Assembly (NCBI GenBank): GCA_029865125.1
Contig: JAOUHN010000005.1
Coordinates: 1 to 39,060, forward strand
Direction: 5' to 3'
From: Candidatus Moraniibacteriota bacterium
Lineage (GTDB): Bacteria > Patescibacteriota > Minisyncoccia > Moranbacterales > UBA9337
Length of the DNA: 39,060 bases
The position numbers were made by a program, and so were the translations under genes. Below the pieces are notes generated by a model. That model searched no databases. It was not told where the DNA came from and worked only from the letters and a program-made list of their open reading frames with translations. Of this stretch, positions 8,504 through 17,530 are shown piece by piece. Position 1 is the stretch's first letter, and every line of letters begins with the position of its first letter.

Positions 8504-9550
8504 TTATTTGAAGTTTCTAATCGTCGCATAGACAACTCCAGAATTATTTCTATCAAAAATTATGTTACTCACACCCCCACCTCTTTCAGTGTCAAAAATT
8601 GCCCAGCTTTTGCCTTTATCATAAGATGAATACAATCCCTGAAAAACACTATATACCACTCTATTACTATCATACGGATCAATGGAAACAGAGCGAGTTG
8701 TGTACTTATCAGAAACACTAAGAGTATTGACTCTAATTAGCTTACCTCCTATTCCTCTTCCAAAAAACAATCCTCTGTCAGTTCCAATATACACTTCATC
8801 TGTCTTTCCAAAACTCACTGCCATGGAAAATGGATTTCCAATGTCGCTTGAATTTTCATCTGTAAATTCAATGTTTTCAAATGACCTGCCGTTATTTTTT
8901 GACATGAGAATGTCTTCACCATAAATGAGTATTAACATCTTGTTGCCCTTCACTTCAATATCAGAAATCTTCCCATCAGCGTCATATAGGTTTTGCCATG
9001 TCTCTCCAGCATTTATTGTCTTAAAAATCATTCCGTCACTTGTTCCAACATAGATTACTTCTTCTTCCACATCTTCATCGATTGTCATTGCTGTGATTTC
9101 ACTGCCTTGTGATGGTTCAGAATAAATTTCTTTCCACTCATTTTTCTCCTCAGAAACCCTGTAAATCTTTCCTTTCTGATTCACTTTTCCAGAAACATAT
9201 ATAATTCCTTTTTCTCTAATGCTTGGACATATTGAATATACTTTTTTCAAGGAATTTTCTAGTTTTTTCCAAGACTCAGCGCCATTGTTTGAAATGAAAA
9301 TCCCATCATTCTCTGTTCCAACATAAACAATACTGGAGTTAAATGGGTTTATTGCCATTGATAAAATATTATCCATGATAACACGCTTACCTCCAATCAC
9401 CTCACTCTTAGTCTTCCATGTTTTTCCTCCATCTTCTGATTTCAAAAAAAATCCCTGACCTCCACCACCTTTGATGTCTATTGGGATTGAACATCCCGAA
9501 AAAATGAAACTCACCAAGCAAATCAGCACTATGTTCTTCAATCTCTTCAT
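8504..9550 (-). CDS. BNR/sortilin-like beta-propeller lipoprotein
   Basis: Lipobox IFSGC after signal peptide (MKRLKNIVLICLVSFIFSGC); repeated SxDGGKTW / NNGAESW / NAGETWQ / DKGKSWAIF motifs. Confidence 0.8.
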   Translation of the reverse strand: MKRLKNIVLICLVSFIFSGCSIPIDIKGGGGQGFFLKSEDGGKTWKTKSEVIGGKRVIMDNILSMAINPFNSSIVYVGTENDGIFISNNGAESWKKLENSLKKVYSICPSIREKGIIYVSGKVNQKGKIYRVSEEKNEWKEIYSEPSQGSEITAMTIDEDVEEEVIYVGTSDGMIFKTINAGETWQNLYDADGKISDIEVKGNKMLILIYGEDILMSKNNGRSFENIEFTDENSSDIGNPFSMAVSFGKTDEVYIGTDRGLFFGRGIGGKLIRVNTLSVSDKYTTRSVSIDPYDSNRVVYSVFQGLYSSYDKGKSWAIFDTERGGGVSNIIFDRNNSGVVYATIRNFK

Positions 9551-9627
9551 TGCAACAAAAACAGAAAAATTATTTTCACTCAGGTTGATTATATTACAAA
9601 ACAACAAAAAAATCCAGTATCTGTGCA

Positions 9628-9683
9628 AAAATTAAAACCACCTCTCTGGGTGGTTTTAAAATTCTGTGCGCCGTGAGGGATTC
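9628..9683. repeat. Direct repeat copy 1: terminator plus tRNA-Lys 3'-end fragment
   Basis: aaaattaaaaccacctctctgggtggttttaaaattctgtgcgccgtgagggattc, identical to 9780-9835. Confidence 0.9.
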
Positions 9684-9785
9684 CTCCTCGCTCCGACTCG
9701 GAGCCTGGGCGCTACACACAGAAAGCTCGCACTTGCTCGATTTCGACTCGCGCCCTTCGAATCCCATCACAAGAATAGGAAAATT

Positions 9786-9809
9786 AAAACCACCTCTCTG
9801 GGTGGTTTT
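9786..9809 (-). terminator. Hairpin terminator of tRNA-Lys
   Basis: AAAACCACC-TCTCTG-GGTGGTTTT with T-rich flank on the minus strand; second copy at 9634-9657. Confidence 0.8.
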
Positions 9810-9818
9810 AAAATTCTG

Positions 9819-9891
9819 TGCGCCGTGAGGGATTCGAACCCCCGACCATCAGCTTAAAAGGCTGTTGCTCTACCGACTGAGCTAACGGCGC
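9819..9891 (-). tRNA. tRNA-Lys(TTT)
   Basis: Minus strand gcgccgttagctcagtcggtagagcaacagccttttaagctgatggtcgggggttcgaatccctcacggcgca. Confidence 0.93.
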
Positions 9892-9983
9892 ATGTATTCA
9901 CGCGTAATCAAAAAATATATGTCACACTAATTGCATAACAAATACCATTATACTAATTTGAAATAAAAAGTCAAGCTTAAAAT

Positions 9984-10484
9984 CTACTTCTGATTTTTAT
10001 TTATAAACACAAGAAATATGAGTGGTACAATCATCCACAGAAGTCCTGCATATTCCGATGCAAAAAAACTATACGCTTCCGGTGTCACATATTCAAGCAT
10101 CAACTTCTTGGGAAGCATTGAAATAACCACACTGAAAATGAGTCCCATTTCAAAAAAACTCATGAGAAACAATCTCCAAAAAAAACTATTTCCTGATCCT
10201 GAAATATGAATGTCAAAAAGATTATTATCTGCCAAACTCAAAATTAAAATCATAATGAAAAACAAAAATATATTCGCATTATCATGAAATCCTAAAATAA
10301 CTTCTGGAATAACACTCAAAATCGCAATTGAGATATAGATATTGATCAAAACATTCACCAACTTAAACCTTCCAATAAAAAGACCAAATCCAATACTAAT
10401 CATAATAAAAATCAAAAAGAGTGCAATGTCTCCAGCAAATTCATATGAGAAACCGAATTTTGCCAATAGTTCCTGAAGCAACAT
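9984..10484 (-). CDS. Hypothetical multi-pass membrane protein
   Basis: 166-aa ORF with several hydrophobic helices. Confidence 0.7.
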   Translation of the reverse strand: MLLQELLAKFGFSYEFAGDIALFLIFIMISIGFGLFIGRFKLVNVLINIYISIAILSVIPEVILGFHDNANIFLFFIMILILSLADNNLFDIHISGSGNSFFWRLFLMSFFEMGLIFSVVISMLPKKLMLEYVTPEAYSFFASEYAGLLWMIVPLIFLVFINKNQK

Positions 10485-10556
10485 AATAGTAAAGTTAAAA
10501 AAATTATTAAATTCAGTACATTTGCATTATATATCAAAAAATCTTTTTTTAACAAC

Positions 10557-10590
10557 AAAAAACCGTTTCGCTTATCGCGAAACGGTTTTT
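10557..10590 (-). terminator. Rho-independent terminator downstream of fusA
   Basis: aaaaaccgtttcgc-ttatc-gcgaaacggttttt; strong stem with A/T tracts on both sides. Confidence 0.85.
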
Positions 10591-10613
10591 CTATGAAAAA
10601 GTCTTCAGATTTA

Positions 10614-12722
10614 CTATTTCTTTCCTTGGGTCAATTCTTCAGCAACATTATTTGGAACTTCAGCATATTTCTCAAATTCCATCATATAATTTGCTCTACC
10701 TTGAGTCATACTTCGAAGTTGAGTAGCATATCCAAACATAGATGAAAGTGGAATTTCTGATTCAATTTCTTTGATAAGCGCAGATCCTTCTCCCTTGTCA
10801 ATAATTTCCTTGATGATTCCTCTTTTTGCATTAACGTCACCAACAACATCTCCCATGAATTGTTCTGGTGTAGTCACAACCACTTTCATGATTGGTTCCA
10901 ATAACACAGGAGTTGCTCTTCTAGCAGCTTCCTTGAAAGCCATTGATCCTGCAATTTTAAATGCTGATTCAGATGAATCCACATCATGAAAGCTTCCGTC
11001 ATATACAGTAGCTTTAATGTCCACCATTGGATATCCTGCTACAACACCAGTTGTCATAGCCTCCACGATACCTTTTTCAATATGAGGAATGAATTCTTGT
11101 GGAATAGCTCCACCTTTAATTTCATCAGCAAATTCAAATCCAATTTTTTTCTTATCTTTTTTAACCTCTTCTGCGCCCTCTTCAATAACCAATGGTTCAA
11201 TTCTAATCAAACAATGACCATATTGACCACGACCTCCAGACTGCTTAATATATTTTCCTTCAGCTTCAGCCATCTTTTTAATGGTTTCTCTGTATGCCAC
11301 TTGTGGTTGACCGATATTAGCCTCAACTTTGAATTCTCTTCTCATTCTATCCACCAAAACATCCAAATGAAGTTCCCCCATTCCTGAAATAATAGTTTGC
11401 CCTGTTTCTTCATCAGTTTTCACTCTAAATGTTGGGTCTTCTTCTGAAAGTTTCTTTAGTGCAAGTCCCATTTTTTCTTGATCAGCTTTTGTTTTTGGTT
11501 CAATTGCAATATCAATAACTGGCTCAGGGAAAACCATTTTCTCTAAAACAATAGGCTTATTTTGATCACAAAGAGTGTCTCCAGTTGTAGTGTTTTTAAG
11601 TCCCACTAGAGCTCCGATTTCACCTGCTACCATTTGATCTACTTCTTCTCTTTGATTAGAATGCATCTTTAGAATTCTTCCAACTCTTTCTTTTTCTCCT
11701 TTGGTTGAGTTATAAATATATGATCCTGCTTTAAGAGTTCCAGCATAGATTCTGAAGAAAGTTAATTGTCCTACATATGGATCAGTTGCTACTTTGAAAG
11801 CCAATGCTGCAAGAGGTTCTTCGCTTGAAGGAATAACCTCAACTTCTTCTTCAGTTTTTTCATTAATTGCTTTTACATTTGGAAGATCCACTGGGGCTGG
11901 AAGATAATCGACAACAGCATCAAGCACCAATTGAACTCCTTTATTTCTAAGAGCAGTTCCAGTGAAAACAGGAATTAACTCAACATTAATAACAGCTTTT
12001 CTAAGAGCAGTCTTAAGCTCATCCTCTGAAATCGCCTCTCCACCCAAATATTTGTCAACTAAAACATCGTCGGTTTCAGAAACTCTTTCTACTAATCTTT
12101 CTCTCGCTGTCTTTGCTTCATCAAGAAGTTCCGCTGGAATTTCTTTTTCAACAACGGTTTCACCCATTGGTCCTTCGAAGTTGTATGCTTTCATCTTAAT
12201 CAAATCGATAACTCCTTCAAAGGCATCTCTCTCTCCAATTGGCAATTGAGCAGCTACTGCTTTTGGGCTCAATCTATCATGAATTGATTGAATGGCATTT
12301 TTGAAATTAGCCCCTTCTTTATCAATTTTATTGATAAAACATATTCTTGGAACATGATATCGATCTGCTTGTCTCCAAACAGTTTCTGACTGAGGTTCAA
12401 CACCTTCTTTTCCATCAAAGATAACCACCGCTCCATCCAAAACACGAAGAGATCTTTCCACTTCAACCGTGAAATCTACGTGACCAGGTGTATCAATGAT
12501 GTTGATTTGATGTTCCTTCCAAAAACAAGTTGTAGCAGCACTAGTGATTGTAATTCCTCTTTCTCTTTCTTGTTCCATCCAGTCCATAACCGCCTCACCT
12601 TCATGCACCTCACCAATCTTGTGACTGATTCCAGTGTAAAACAAAATACGCTCAGTAGTGGTTGTTTTTCCACCATCAATGTGAGCGATAATTCCAATGT
12701 TTCTCAGTTTTTTAATATCCAT
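10614..12722 (-). CDS. fusA: Elongation factor G
   Basis: [68 protein letters not shown] track start 12731; ATGGATATT is the likelier start. Confidence 0.98.
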   Translation of the reverse strand: MDIKKLRNIGIIAHIDGGKTTTTERILFYTGISHKIGEVHEGEAVMDWMEQERERGITITSAATTCFWKEHQINIIDTPGHVDFTVEVERSLRVLDGAVVIFDGKEGVEPQSETVWRQADRYHVPRICFINKIDKEGANFKNAIQSIHDRLSPKAVAAQLPIGERDAFEGVIDLIKMKAYNFEGPMGETVVEKEIPAELLDEAKTARERLVERVSETDDVLVDKYLGGEAISEDELKTALRKAVINVELIPVFTGTALRNKGVQLVLDAVVDYLPAPVDLPNVKAINEKTEEEVEVIPSSEEPLAALAFKVATDPYVGQLTFFRIYAGTLKAGSYIYNSTKGEKERVGRILKMHSNQREEVDQMVAGEIGALVGLKNTTTGDTLCDQNKPIVLEKMVFPEPVIDIAIEPKTKADQEKMGLALKKLSEEDPTFRVKTDEETGQTIISGMGELHLDVLVDRMRREFKVEANIGQPQVAYRETIKKMAEAEGKYIKQSGGRGQYGHCLIRIEPLVIEEGAEEVKKDKKKIGFEFADEIKGGAIPQEFIPHIEKGIVEAMTTGVVAGYPMVDIKATVYDGSFHDVDSSESAFKIAGSMAFKEAARRATPVLLEPIMKVVVTTPEQFMGDVVGDVNAKRGIIKEIIDKGEGSALIKEIESEIPLSSMFGYATQLRSMTQGRANYMMEFEKYAEVPNNVAEELTQGKK

Positions 12723-12817
12723 GGTTTTCAATTTGAATTATTAAGTTATGTGAGGCTCTAGGCTTCATCATAAATTTTCAATTCTTTTACATTTTATCCT
12801 TTAATTTTAATTAAAAC

Positions 12818-12860
12818 AAAAGGCTTTTTCAAACATTTTTCAGTCCATCAAAAGCCTTTT
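12818..12860. terminator. Inverted repeat between rpsG and fusA
   Basis: aaaaggctttt (12818-12828) and aaaagcctttt (12850-12860) are exact reverse complements. Confidence 0.55.
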
Positions 12861-12903
12861 AATAATATACAATACAAATATTTTTCTGAAAAGATACGAG
12901 GCT

Positions 12904-13371
12904 TTATGCAAAGTGAGCAAATGCTCTGTTTGATTCTGCCATTCTGTGAGTGTCCTCTCTTTTTTTCATTGCAGCACCAACTTTGTTAGATGCGTCTACA
13001 AGTTCATCTGCCAATTTTTCAGCCATTCCTTTTCCTTTTCTTCCCTGACAAGCGTTTTTGAGCCAAGTCATTGCAATTGTTTGTCGCCCATCTCCTGAAA
13101 CTTGAATTGGAACTTGATAATTAGCTCCACCAATTCTTCTTGATTTCACAATCAACAAAGGTGAAACGTTCTTGATCGCTTGTTCGAAAACATTCAAACC
13201 ACCTTTTTTTGTTTTTTCATGAATAATATCAAAAGAGTCATAAACGATATTCTCTGCAATACCTCTTTTTCCATCCTGCATAATGTGACCCACAAAGCGA
13301 CCTACAAGCATATTTCCATATCTTGAGTCAGCTTTCCAATGTTTTGGGAATTTTCTACTTCTTCTTGCCAT
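12904..13371 (-). CDS. rpsG: 30S ribosomal protein S7
   Basis: YGNMLVGRFVGHIMQDGKRGIAE; RRIGGANYQVPIQV; MAEKLADELVDA. Confidence 0.98.
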   Translation of the reverse strand: MARRSRKFPKHWKADSRYGNMLVGRFVGHIMQDGKRGIAENIVYDSFDIIHEKTKKGGLNVFEQAIKNVSPLLIVKSRRIGGANYQVPIQVSGDGRQTIAMTWLKNACQGRKGKGMAEKLADELVDASNKVGAAMKKREDTHRMAESNRAFAHFA

Positions 13372-13462
13372 ATTAAAATTAGTGTTAGAAACTAGTAGCC
13401 ATACTCACCTCTTTTAAGGAAGTAACTAGTAACTATAAATATAATTATTTAAATTTTTTTTA

Positions 13463-13879
13463 TTATTCTCCTTTTGGTCTTTTTGCACCATATTTTGATC
13501 GCCCTCTCTTTCTTCCGTCTACTCCAGCAGTGTCCAAAACTCCACGCACAACGTGATAACGCACACCAGGAAGATCTCTTACTCTTCCTCCACGAATCAT
13601 TACGATTGAGTGTTCTTGAAGATTGTGTCCAATCCCAGGGATATATGCTGTAACTTCCATTCCATTTGTAAGTCTTACTCTTGCAATCTTTCGAAGTGCT
13701 GAGTTCGGTTTTTTCGGAGTAGTAGTTTTAACACTAAGACAAACCCCTCTTTTAAACGGTCCCTGTGAGTCAATTGGCTTATTCTTCAAAGTGTTGAAAA
13801 CATAAGTCATTGCAGGAGATTTTGATTTTCTGCTTGCTGTTTTTCTTGGTCTTTTCTTTAGTTGGTTGATTGTTGGCAT
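13463..13879 (-). CDS. rpsL: 30S ribosomal protein S12
   Basis: [65 protein letters not shown]. Confidence 0.99.
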   Translation of the reverse strand: MPTINQLKKRPRKTASRKSKSPAMTYVFNTLKNKPIDSQGPFKRGVCLSVKTTTPKKPNSALRKIARVRLTNGMEVTAYIPGIGHNLQEHSIVMIRGGRVRDLPGVRYHVVRGVLDTAGVDGRKRGRSKYGAKRPKGE

Positions 13880-14138
13880 TAAATTCCTGAAACATAGAAC
13901 ATGGAGTGTAGAACAAAAATGCTATCGCAAATTCATTCCAATCCACAGGATCTATTTACCTATTTATAAATTGATTACAATACAAAAAATTGCTATTTGA
14001 CTAGCGAATACTATATTACACAAAGATACAGAAATTGTCAAATGAAATTTAGTCGAAAGTCTATAAAGTCCTTAAAGTCGAAAGTCTGTAAAGTTAAAAG
14101 AAGATTCAATATCACAAATCAAATATCAAAACAAAGAC

Positions 14139-14320
14139 ACTGTCATCCTGAACTTGATTCAGGATCCCGAAATTTTAGCACATAAAACATAAAGCATGGA
14201 ACATATGACACATAGCATGGAGCATATAACATGGAACATATAACAAAAAACACTGTCATCCTGAACTTGTTTCAGGATCCCGAAATTTTAGCACATAAAA
14301 CATAAAGCATGGAACATATA
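14139..14320. repeat. Two direct copies (113-bp offset) of a REP-like palindrome with AT-rich tail
   Basis: cactgtcatcctgaacttg(a/t)ttcaggatcccgaaattttagcacataaaacataaagcatggaacatat at 14139 and 14252. Confidence 0.85.
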
Positions 14321-14337
14321 ACACAAAAATTCAACAA

Positions 14338-14376
14338 AAAAACAGAGGCGAGCTTGATATGTATCAAGTCCGCCTC
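14338..14376 (-). terminator. Rho-independent terminator of the GC-rich cassette
   Basis: GAGGCG (14345-14350)/CGCCTC (14371-14376) with inner CTTGAT-ATGT-ATCAAG; followed on the minus strand by TGTTTTTTT. Confidence 0.85.
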
Positions 14377-14394
14377 AAATGCATGGATATGGCT

Positions 14395-14459
14395 GCGCTT
14401 TTCCTAGGATGCGATCATCCTGGAAACATTAACAATGCATTACCTGTTAATGCCAGCGC
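14395..14459 (-). ncRNA. Putative structured 3'UTR / small RNA with three-way junction
   Basis: GCGCT (14395-14399) pairs AGCGC (14455-14459), enclosing TTTCC-t-AGGATG/CATCCT-GGAAA (14400-14426) and CATTAACA/TGTTAATG (14427-14452). Confidence 0.55.
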
Positions 14460-14466
14460 CAACGTT

Positions 14467-15018
14467 TTATGCCATTAAATTTAAGCCGCCGCCGGGGATT
14501 GCGAAATGAGTATGACCCGGAATGTAGGTTGTTCCGCTTCCGATTTGGATGGCAGATGCGTCCACGAGCTGGGCGAAATCACCTCCCTGAGATCTCAGTG
14601 CATCGGAAAAGGTTTGAGTTGCAGTAAGGGCGTTTCTTGTTTTGACCAATGAAAAGTTTTCCGGAGCAGCCATGGGGAGAGAATGGGCAGAATCGATGAA
14701 CATGCAATGTCCGGAAATTGCGTTCGGGTTTACATCCTCGCAAACACGCAACGCGTCACCCCCTTGATTTACCGCGGCAGAGAACTGACCCAACTCCAGG
14801 TCACCTTGAATTGAAACCGCACCGGTATAGTGGCATGCGCTGCAATTTGATTCAGCACCACTCGCACTCAGAACCGGACAACCGTCGAACGCCGCCAGCA
14901 CCGAGCCGGGCGCCACCGCAAACATCATTGCCAGAATCATGGCCAGCCAAGGCCATTTTGCAATTAACTTCTTCACGTGTTCCTCCATCTCAATAATGGT
15001 TAACGTTTTTAGCAGCAC
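14467..15018 (-). CDS. Secreted protein with a c-type-heme-like CxxCH motif
   Basis: GTG start 6 nt after GGAGG; signal peptide LAMILAMMFAVAPGSVLA; NCSACHYTG. Composition visibly richer in GC than neighbours. Confidence 0.75.
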   Translation of the reverse strand: MLLKTLTIIEMEEHVKKLIAKWPWLAMILAMMFAVAPGSVLAAFDGCPVLSASGAESNCSACHYTGAVSIQGDLELGQFSAAVNQGGDALRVCEDVNPNAISGHCMFIDSAHSLPMAAPENFSLVKTRNALTATQTFSDALRSQGGDFAQLVDASAIQIGSGTTYIPGHTHFAIPGGGLNLMA

Positions 15019-15082
15019 GCCTTACCTCCTTTTGTGTTGCACTGCGTTGATTTGAAGAACTGATTTGTTTTAACTTACCTCA

Positions 15083-15112
15083 ATGATAGCGCGGAATAAA
15101 TGTATTTGTCAA
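15083..15112 (-). promoter_or_regulatory. Sigma70-like promoter of the cassette
   Basis: Minus strand TTGACA - 18 nt - TATCAT. Confidence 0.6.
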
Positions 15113-15214
15113 ACGGGAATCATGAAGCACACAACATAAAACACATAACAAAAGGCAAGGCCTTTGCCTTGCACTATGCACTCATGTTATATGTTGCGTG
15201 TTATATGTTATGTG

Positions 15215-15772
15215 TTACATACTTTTGAGTTCCCTCGAAACCTTCTTGCAATCAGGAACAGCCAGTGAAACCAATTTCCAAAAACGCCTGCTGTGATTCA
15301 TTTCTTTCAAATGACAAAGTTCATGCACAATCAAATAATTCACCATGTGTTCTGGCAAAAAGACGATTCTGAAATTGAAATTCAAATTCTTTTTTGAAGA
15401 GCAACTCCCCCACCTAGTTTGCTGATTGCGAATGCAAATCTTATTATATTCAAAATGATACACCTCATTTAACTCTTTCAATTTAGACTCGACCAATTTC
15501 CTCGCATCCTCTTTGTGCTCAACATAGTCCTTTTCTGTTTTTTGAAAAAACAAACTCTCTTTTCGCATATTCTCCATCTCTCTTTTTTTTCTCAAAATCC
15601 AAGCCGCTTTCTTGAAGATGAAATTTTCAATATTCCCAATTCCCAGCCACCTCGGAGCCACCACCGTCAAAGCACCTTCACAGCAAACCATCAGACGCAT
15701 GTTTTTTGCTCTTGCATTCTCTCTTAGAGTGTATTCGATTTTATTCCCTTCTAGCATAATTTCTCTTTTCAT
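15215..15772 (-). CDS. YgjP-like (DUF45) metallopeptidase
   Basis: NQQTRWGSCSSKKNLNFNFRIVFLPEHMVNYLIVHELCHLKEMNHSRRFW. Confidence 0.93.
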   Translation of the reverse strand: MKREIMLEGNKIEYTLRENARAKNMRLMVCCEGALTVVAPRWLGIGNIENFIFKKAAWILRKKREMENMRKESLFFQKTEKDYVEHKEDARKLVESKLKELNEVYHFEYNKICIRNQQTRWGSCSSKKNLNFNFRIVFLPEHMVNYLIVHELCHLKEMNHSRRFWKLVSLAVPDCKKVSRELKSM

Positions 15773-15833
15773 TTTGTTTTTTGTTTTATTTTTTTTGTTT
15801 TTTTCTCAACTCTCCCTTCTCAAATCTCTATTC

Positions 15834-17036
15834 TCACGACATAATTTCCGCCTTACTTTTGTTGTCCACCAGCATGAAAGCTGGATATAGTGCAGAAAAT
15901 GCAATTATGGCCACCAAAAGAAATACTGCTTTTATTGAAAAGAAGTATATCACCACAGTAGCCAAAAACATTGTCACAATATACGCCACTGGCTTTGATG
16001 TTTTGAAAAAATTAATCACATCAACGTCACTAGCGTCAATTCTCTTGTAGAAATATGATTCTCGCAAAACCTCAATGAGAGCCGCTCCAACTCTAGTAGC
16101 AAAAAGAATTATCGTCCACGTCATGATCTCGTACGAATCAAGTAAGAAAAAAGCTAACGAAGAAACACCCATAATCGCAATGGCTAAAATCAAAAACTCT
16201 TTCTCCCCTGTTCTTCTGTCAGCCAAAATACCCATGGGATACTGCACAACAATAAATGGAATTAACATAATCGTAAAAGCGATACCTAGTTGCTCCCAAC
16301 TAAAACCTTTTCCCAGAAGATAAATTGGAACATATGCAACCATAAGAGCATAGAAAGCTTCAAGAACAAATGAAATGTAATATATTCTTATCACATTCTT
16401 TCTTCTCACCACGTCCTTTATGAGATTTTTTACTGAAATACTTTTTTTAAATTTATAACCTGTTCCACGAAGACCGAAAAGTGCCGTAGAAAAAATAAGC
16501 GCATGAATAACCAGCACCACCACAAATATACCCGCAAAGTCATATCTTTCTAGTATTTGAGAAGAAAGAAGTGGTCCCACAATGAATCCTGTGTTCATAA
16601 TTGCAAGATGAGAACCTCTAATTCTTCCAGATTCACTATCTTTTGAAAAAGCCTCCAAAATGACATCTAACGCCACCCATGAAACGGCTTCCGCAATGAT
16701 ATACGCGACCAATAAAATTGCGCTAGCCATCGAAATAGGCATCATAATCAAAAAAACAATTGCTATTATTTTTATGATAAACGCCAAATGAAACACAAAC
16801 GATTTTCCTGAAATATTAACCAGCTTATGCAGATTCAAAAGAATAGCCAAAATAATCGCATATGCAATCAAATAAAATATACCAATATTGTCACTCCCTA
16901 TAGCTCGAGAAAAATATGTTGACACAACATAAGCAAGCATTGCACTTGCAAAACCCATGAAAAATGATAATACATCAATGAACCTAATTTTCTTTTCATC
17001 AAGTCTTTCTGTGTGATTAAAATCGTTTATCTGCAT
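15834..17036 (-). CDS. Major facilitator superfamily transporter
   Basis: About 12 hydrophobic segments; GFIVGPLLSSQILERYDFAGIF; YPMGILADRRTGEKEFL. Confidence 0.85.
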   Translation of the reverse strand: MQINDFNHTERLDEKKIRFIDVLSFFMGFASAMLAYVVSTYFSRAIGSDNIGIFYLIAYAIILAILLNLHKLVNISGKSFVFHLAFIIKIIAIVFLIMMPISMASAILLVAYIIAEAVSWVALDVILEAFSKDSESGRIRGSHLAIMNTGFIVGPLLSSQILERYDFAGIFVVVLVIHALIFSTALFGLRGTGYKFKKSISVKNLIKDVVRRKNVIRIYYISFVLEAFYALMVAYVPIYLLGKGFSWEQLGIAFTIMLIPFIVVQYPMGILADRRTGEKEFLILAIAIMGVSSLAFFLLDSYEIMTWTIILFATRVGAALIEVLRESYFYKRIDASDVDVINFFKTSKPVAYIVTMFLATVVIYFFSIKAVFLLVAIIAFSALYPAFMLVDNKSKAEIMS

Positions 17037-17076
17037 CTTTTATTTTTTTTGTTTAATTTTTTATTTTTTTTTATAA

Positions 17077-17460
17077 CTATTTTTCACTTTCAAGTATTCC
17101 TATTAATTTTTTGATTTCTTCCACTGCCTCCGAAGGTGTATAGGCTGACTTTGTAATATATGCTATGGCACCAAGTTTGCTTGCTTCATCAAAATGCTCC
17201 TCTTCTCCAAGATTACTGAAAATTGCCACATTAGTATCCGCAATATTATGATCTGCTCTGATTTTTCTCAAAACATCCATCCCTGTCATTTCAGGCAAAA
17301 CCAAATCAAGTAACACTAAATCAAATTTTTGTTTTTTCAAGTGCGCCAAAACTTCTCCTCCAGTGCGCGCACTAATCACATCAAAACCTGCTGACTCAAA
17401 TTTTTTGTTATAAATGTCTGAAATCATTGGATCATCCTCCACAAAAAGAATTTTTGTCAT
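17077..17460 (-). CDS. Response regulator receiver (CheY-like) protein
   Basis: ILFVEDDPMISDIYNKKF; DLVLLDLVLPEMTGMDVLRKIR; AYITKSAYTPSE; no output domain. Confidence 0.95.
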   Translation of the reverse strand: MTKILFVEDDPMISDIYNKKFESAGFDVISARTGGEVLAHLKKQKFDLVLLDLVLPEMTGMDVLRKIRADHNIADTNVAIFSNLGEEEHFDEASKLGAIAYITKSAYTPSEAVEEIKKLIGILESEK

Positions 17461-17530
17461 ATTTTTTTATTTAATCTTAGAAAATAAGCTTATGTAAATA
17501 ATATCATAAATTAAGCTTTTTTTCATTTTT

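Noticed and set aside
9666-9857. Plus-strand ORF 63 aa ending RDSNPRPSA
   Set aside because: Translation across the antisense of tRNA-Lys and the duplicated fragment; a typical spurious call.
14395-14459. Hammerhead ribozyme at the three-way junction
   Set aside because: Lacks the CUGANGA and GAAA core arrangement required for a hammerhead.
14718-14996. Plus-strand 92-aa ORF opposite the CxxCH protein
   Set aside because: The minus-strand frame has an SD, promoter, signal peptide and terminator; the plus frame has none of these.
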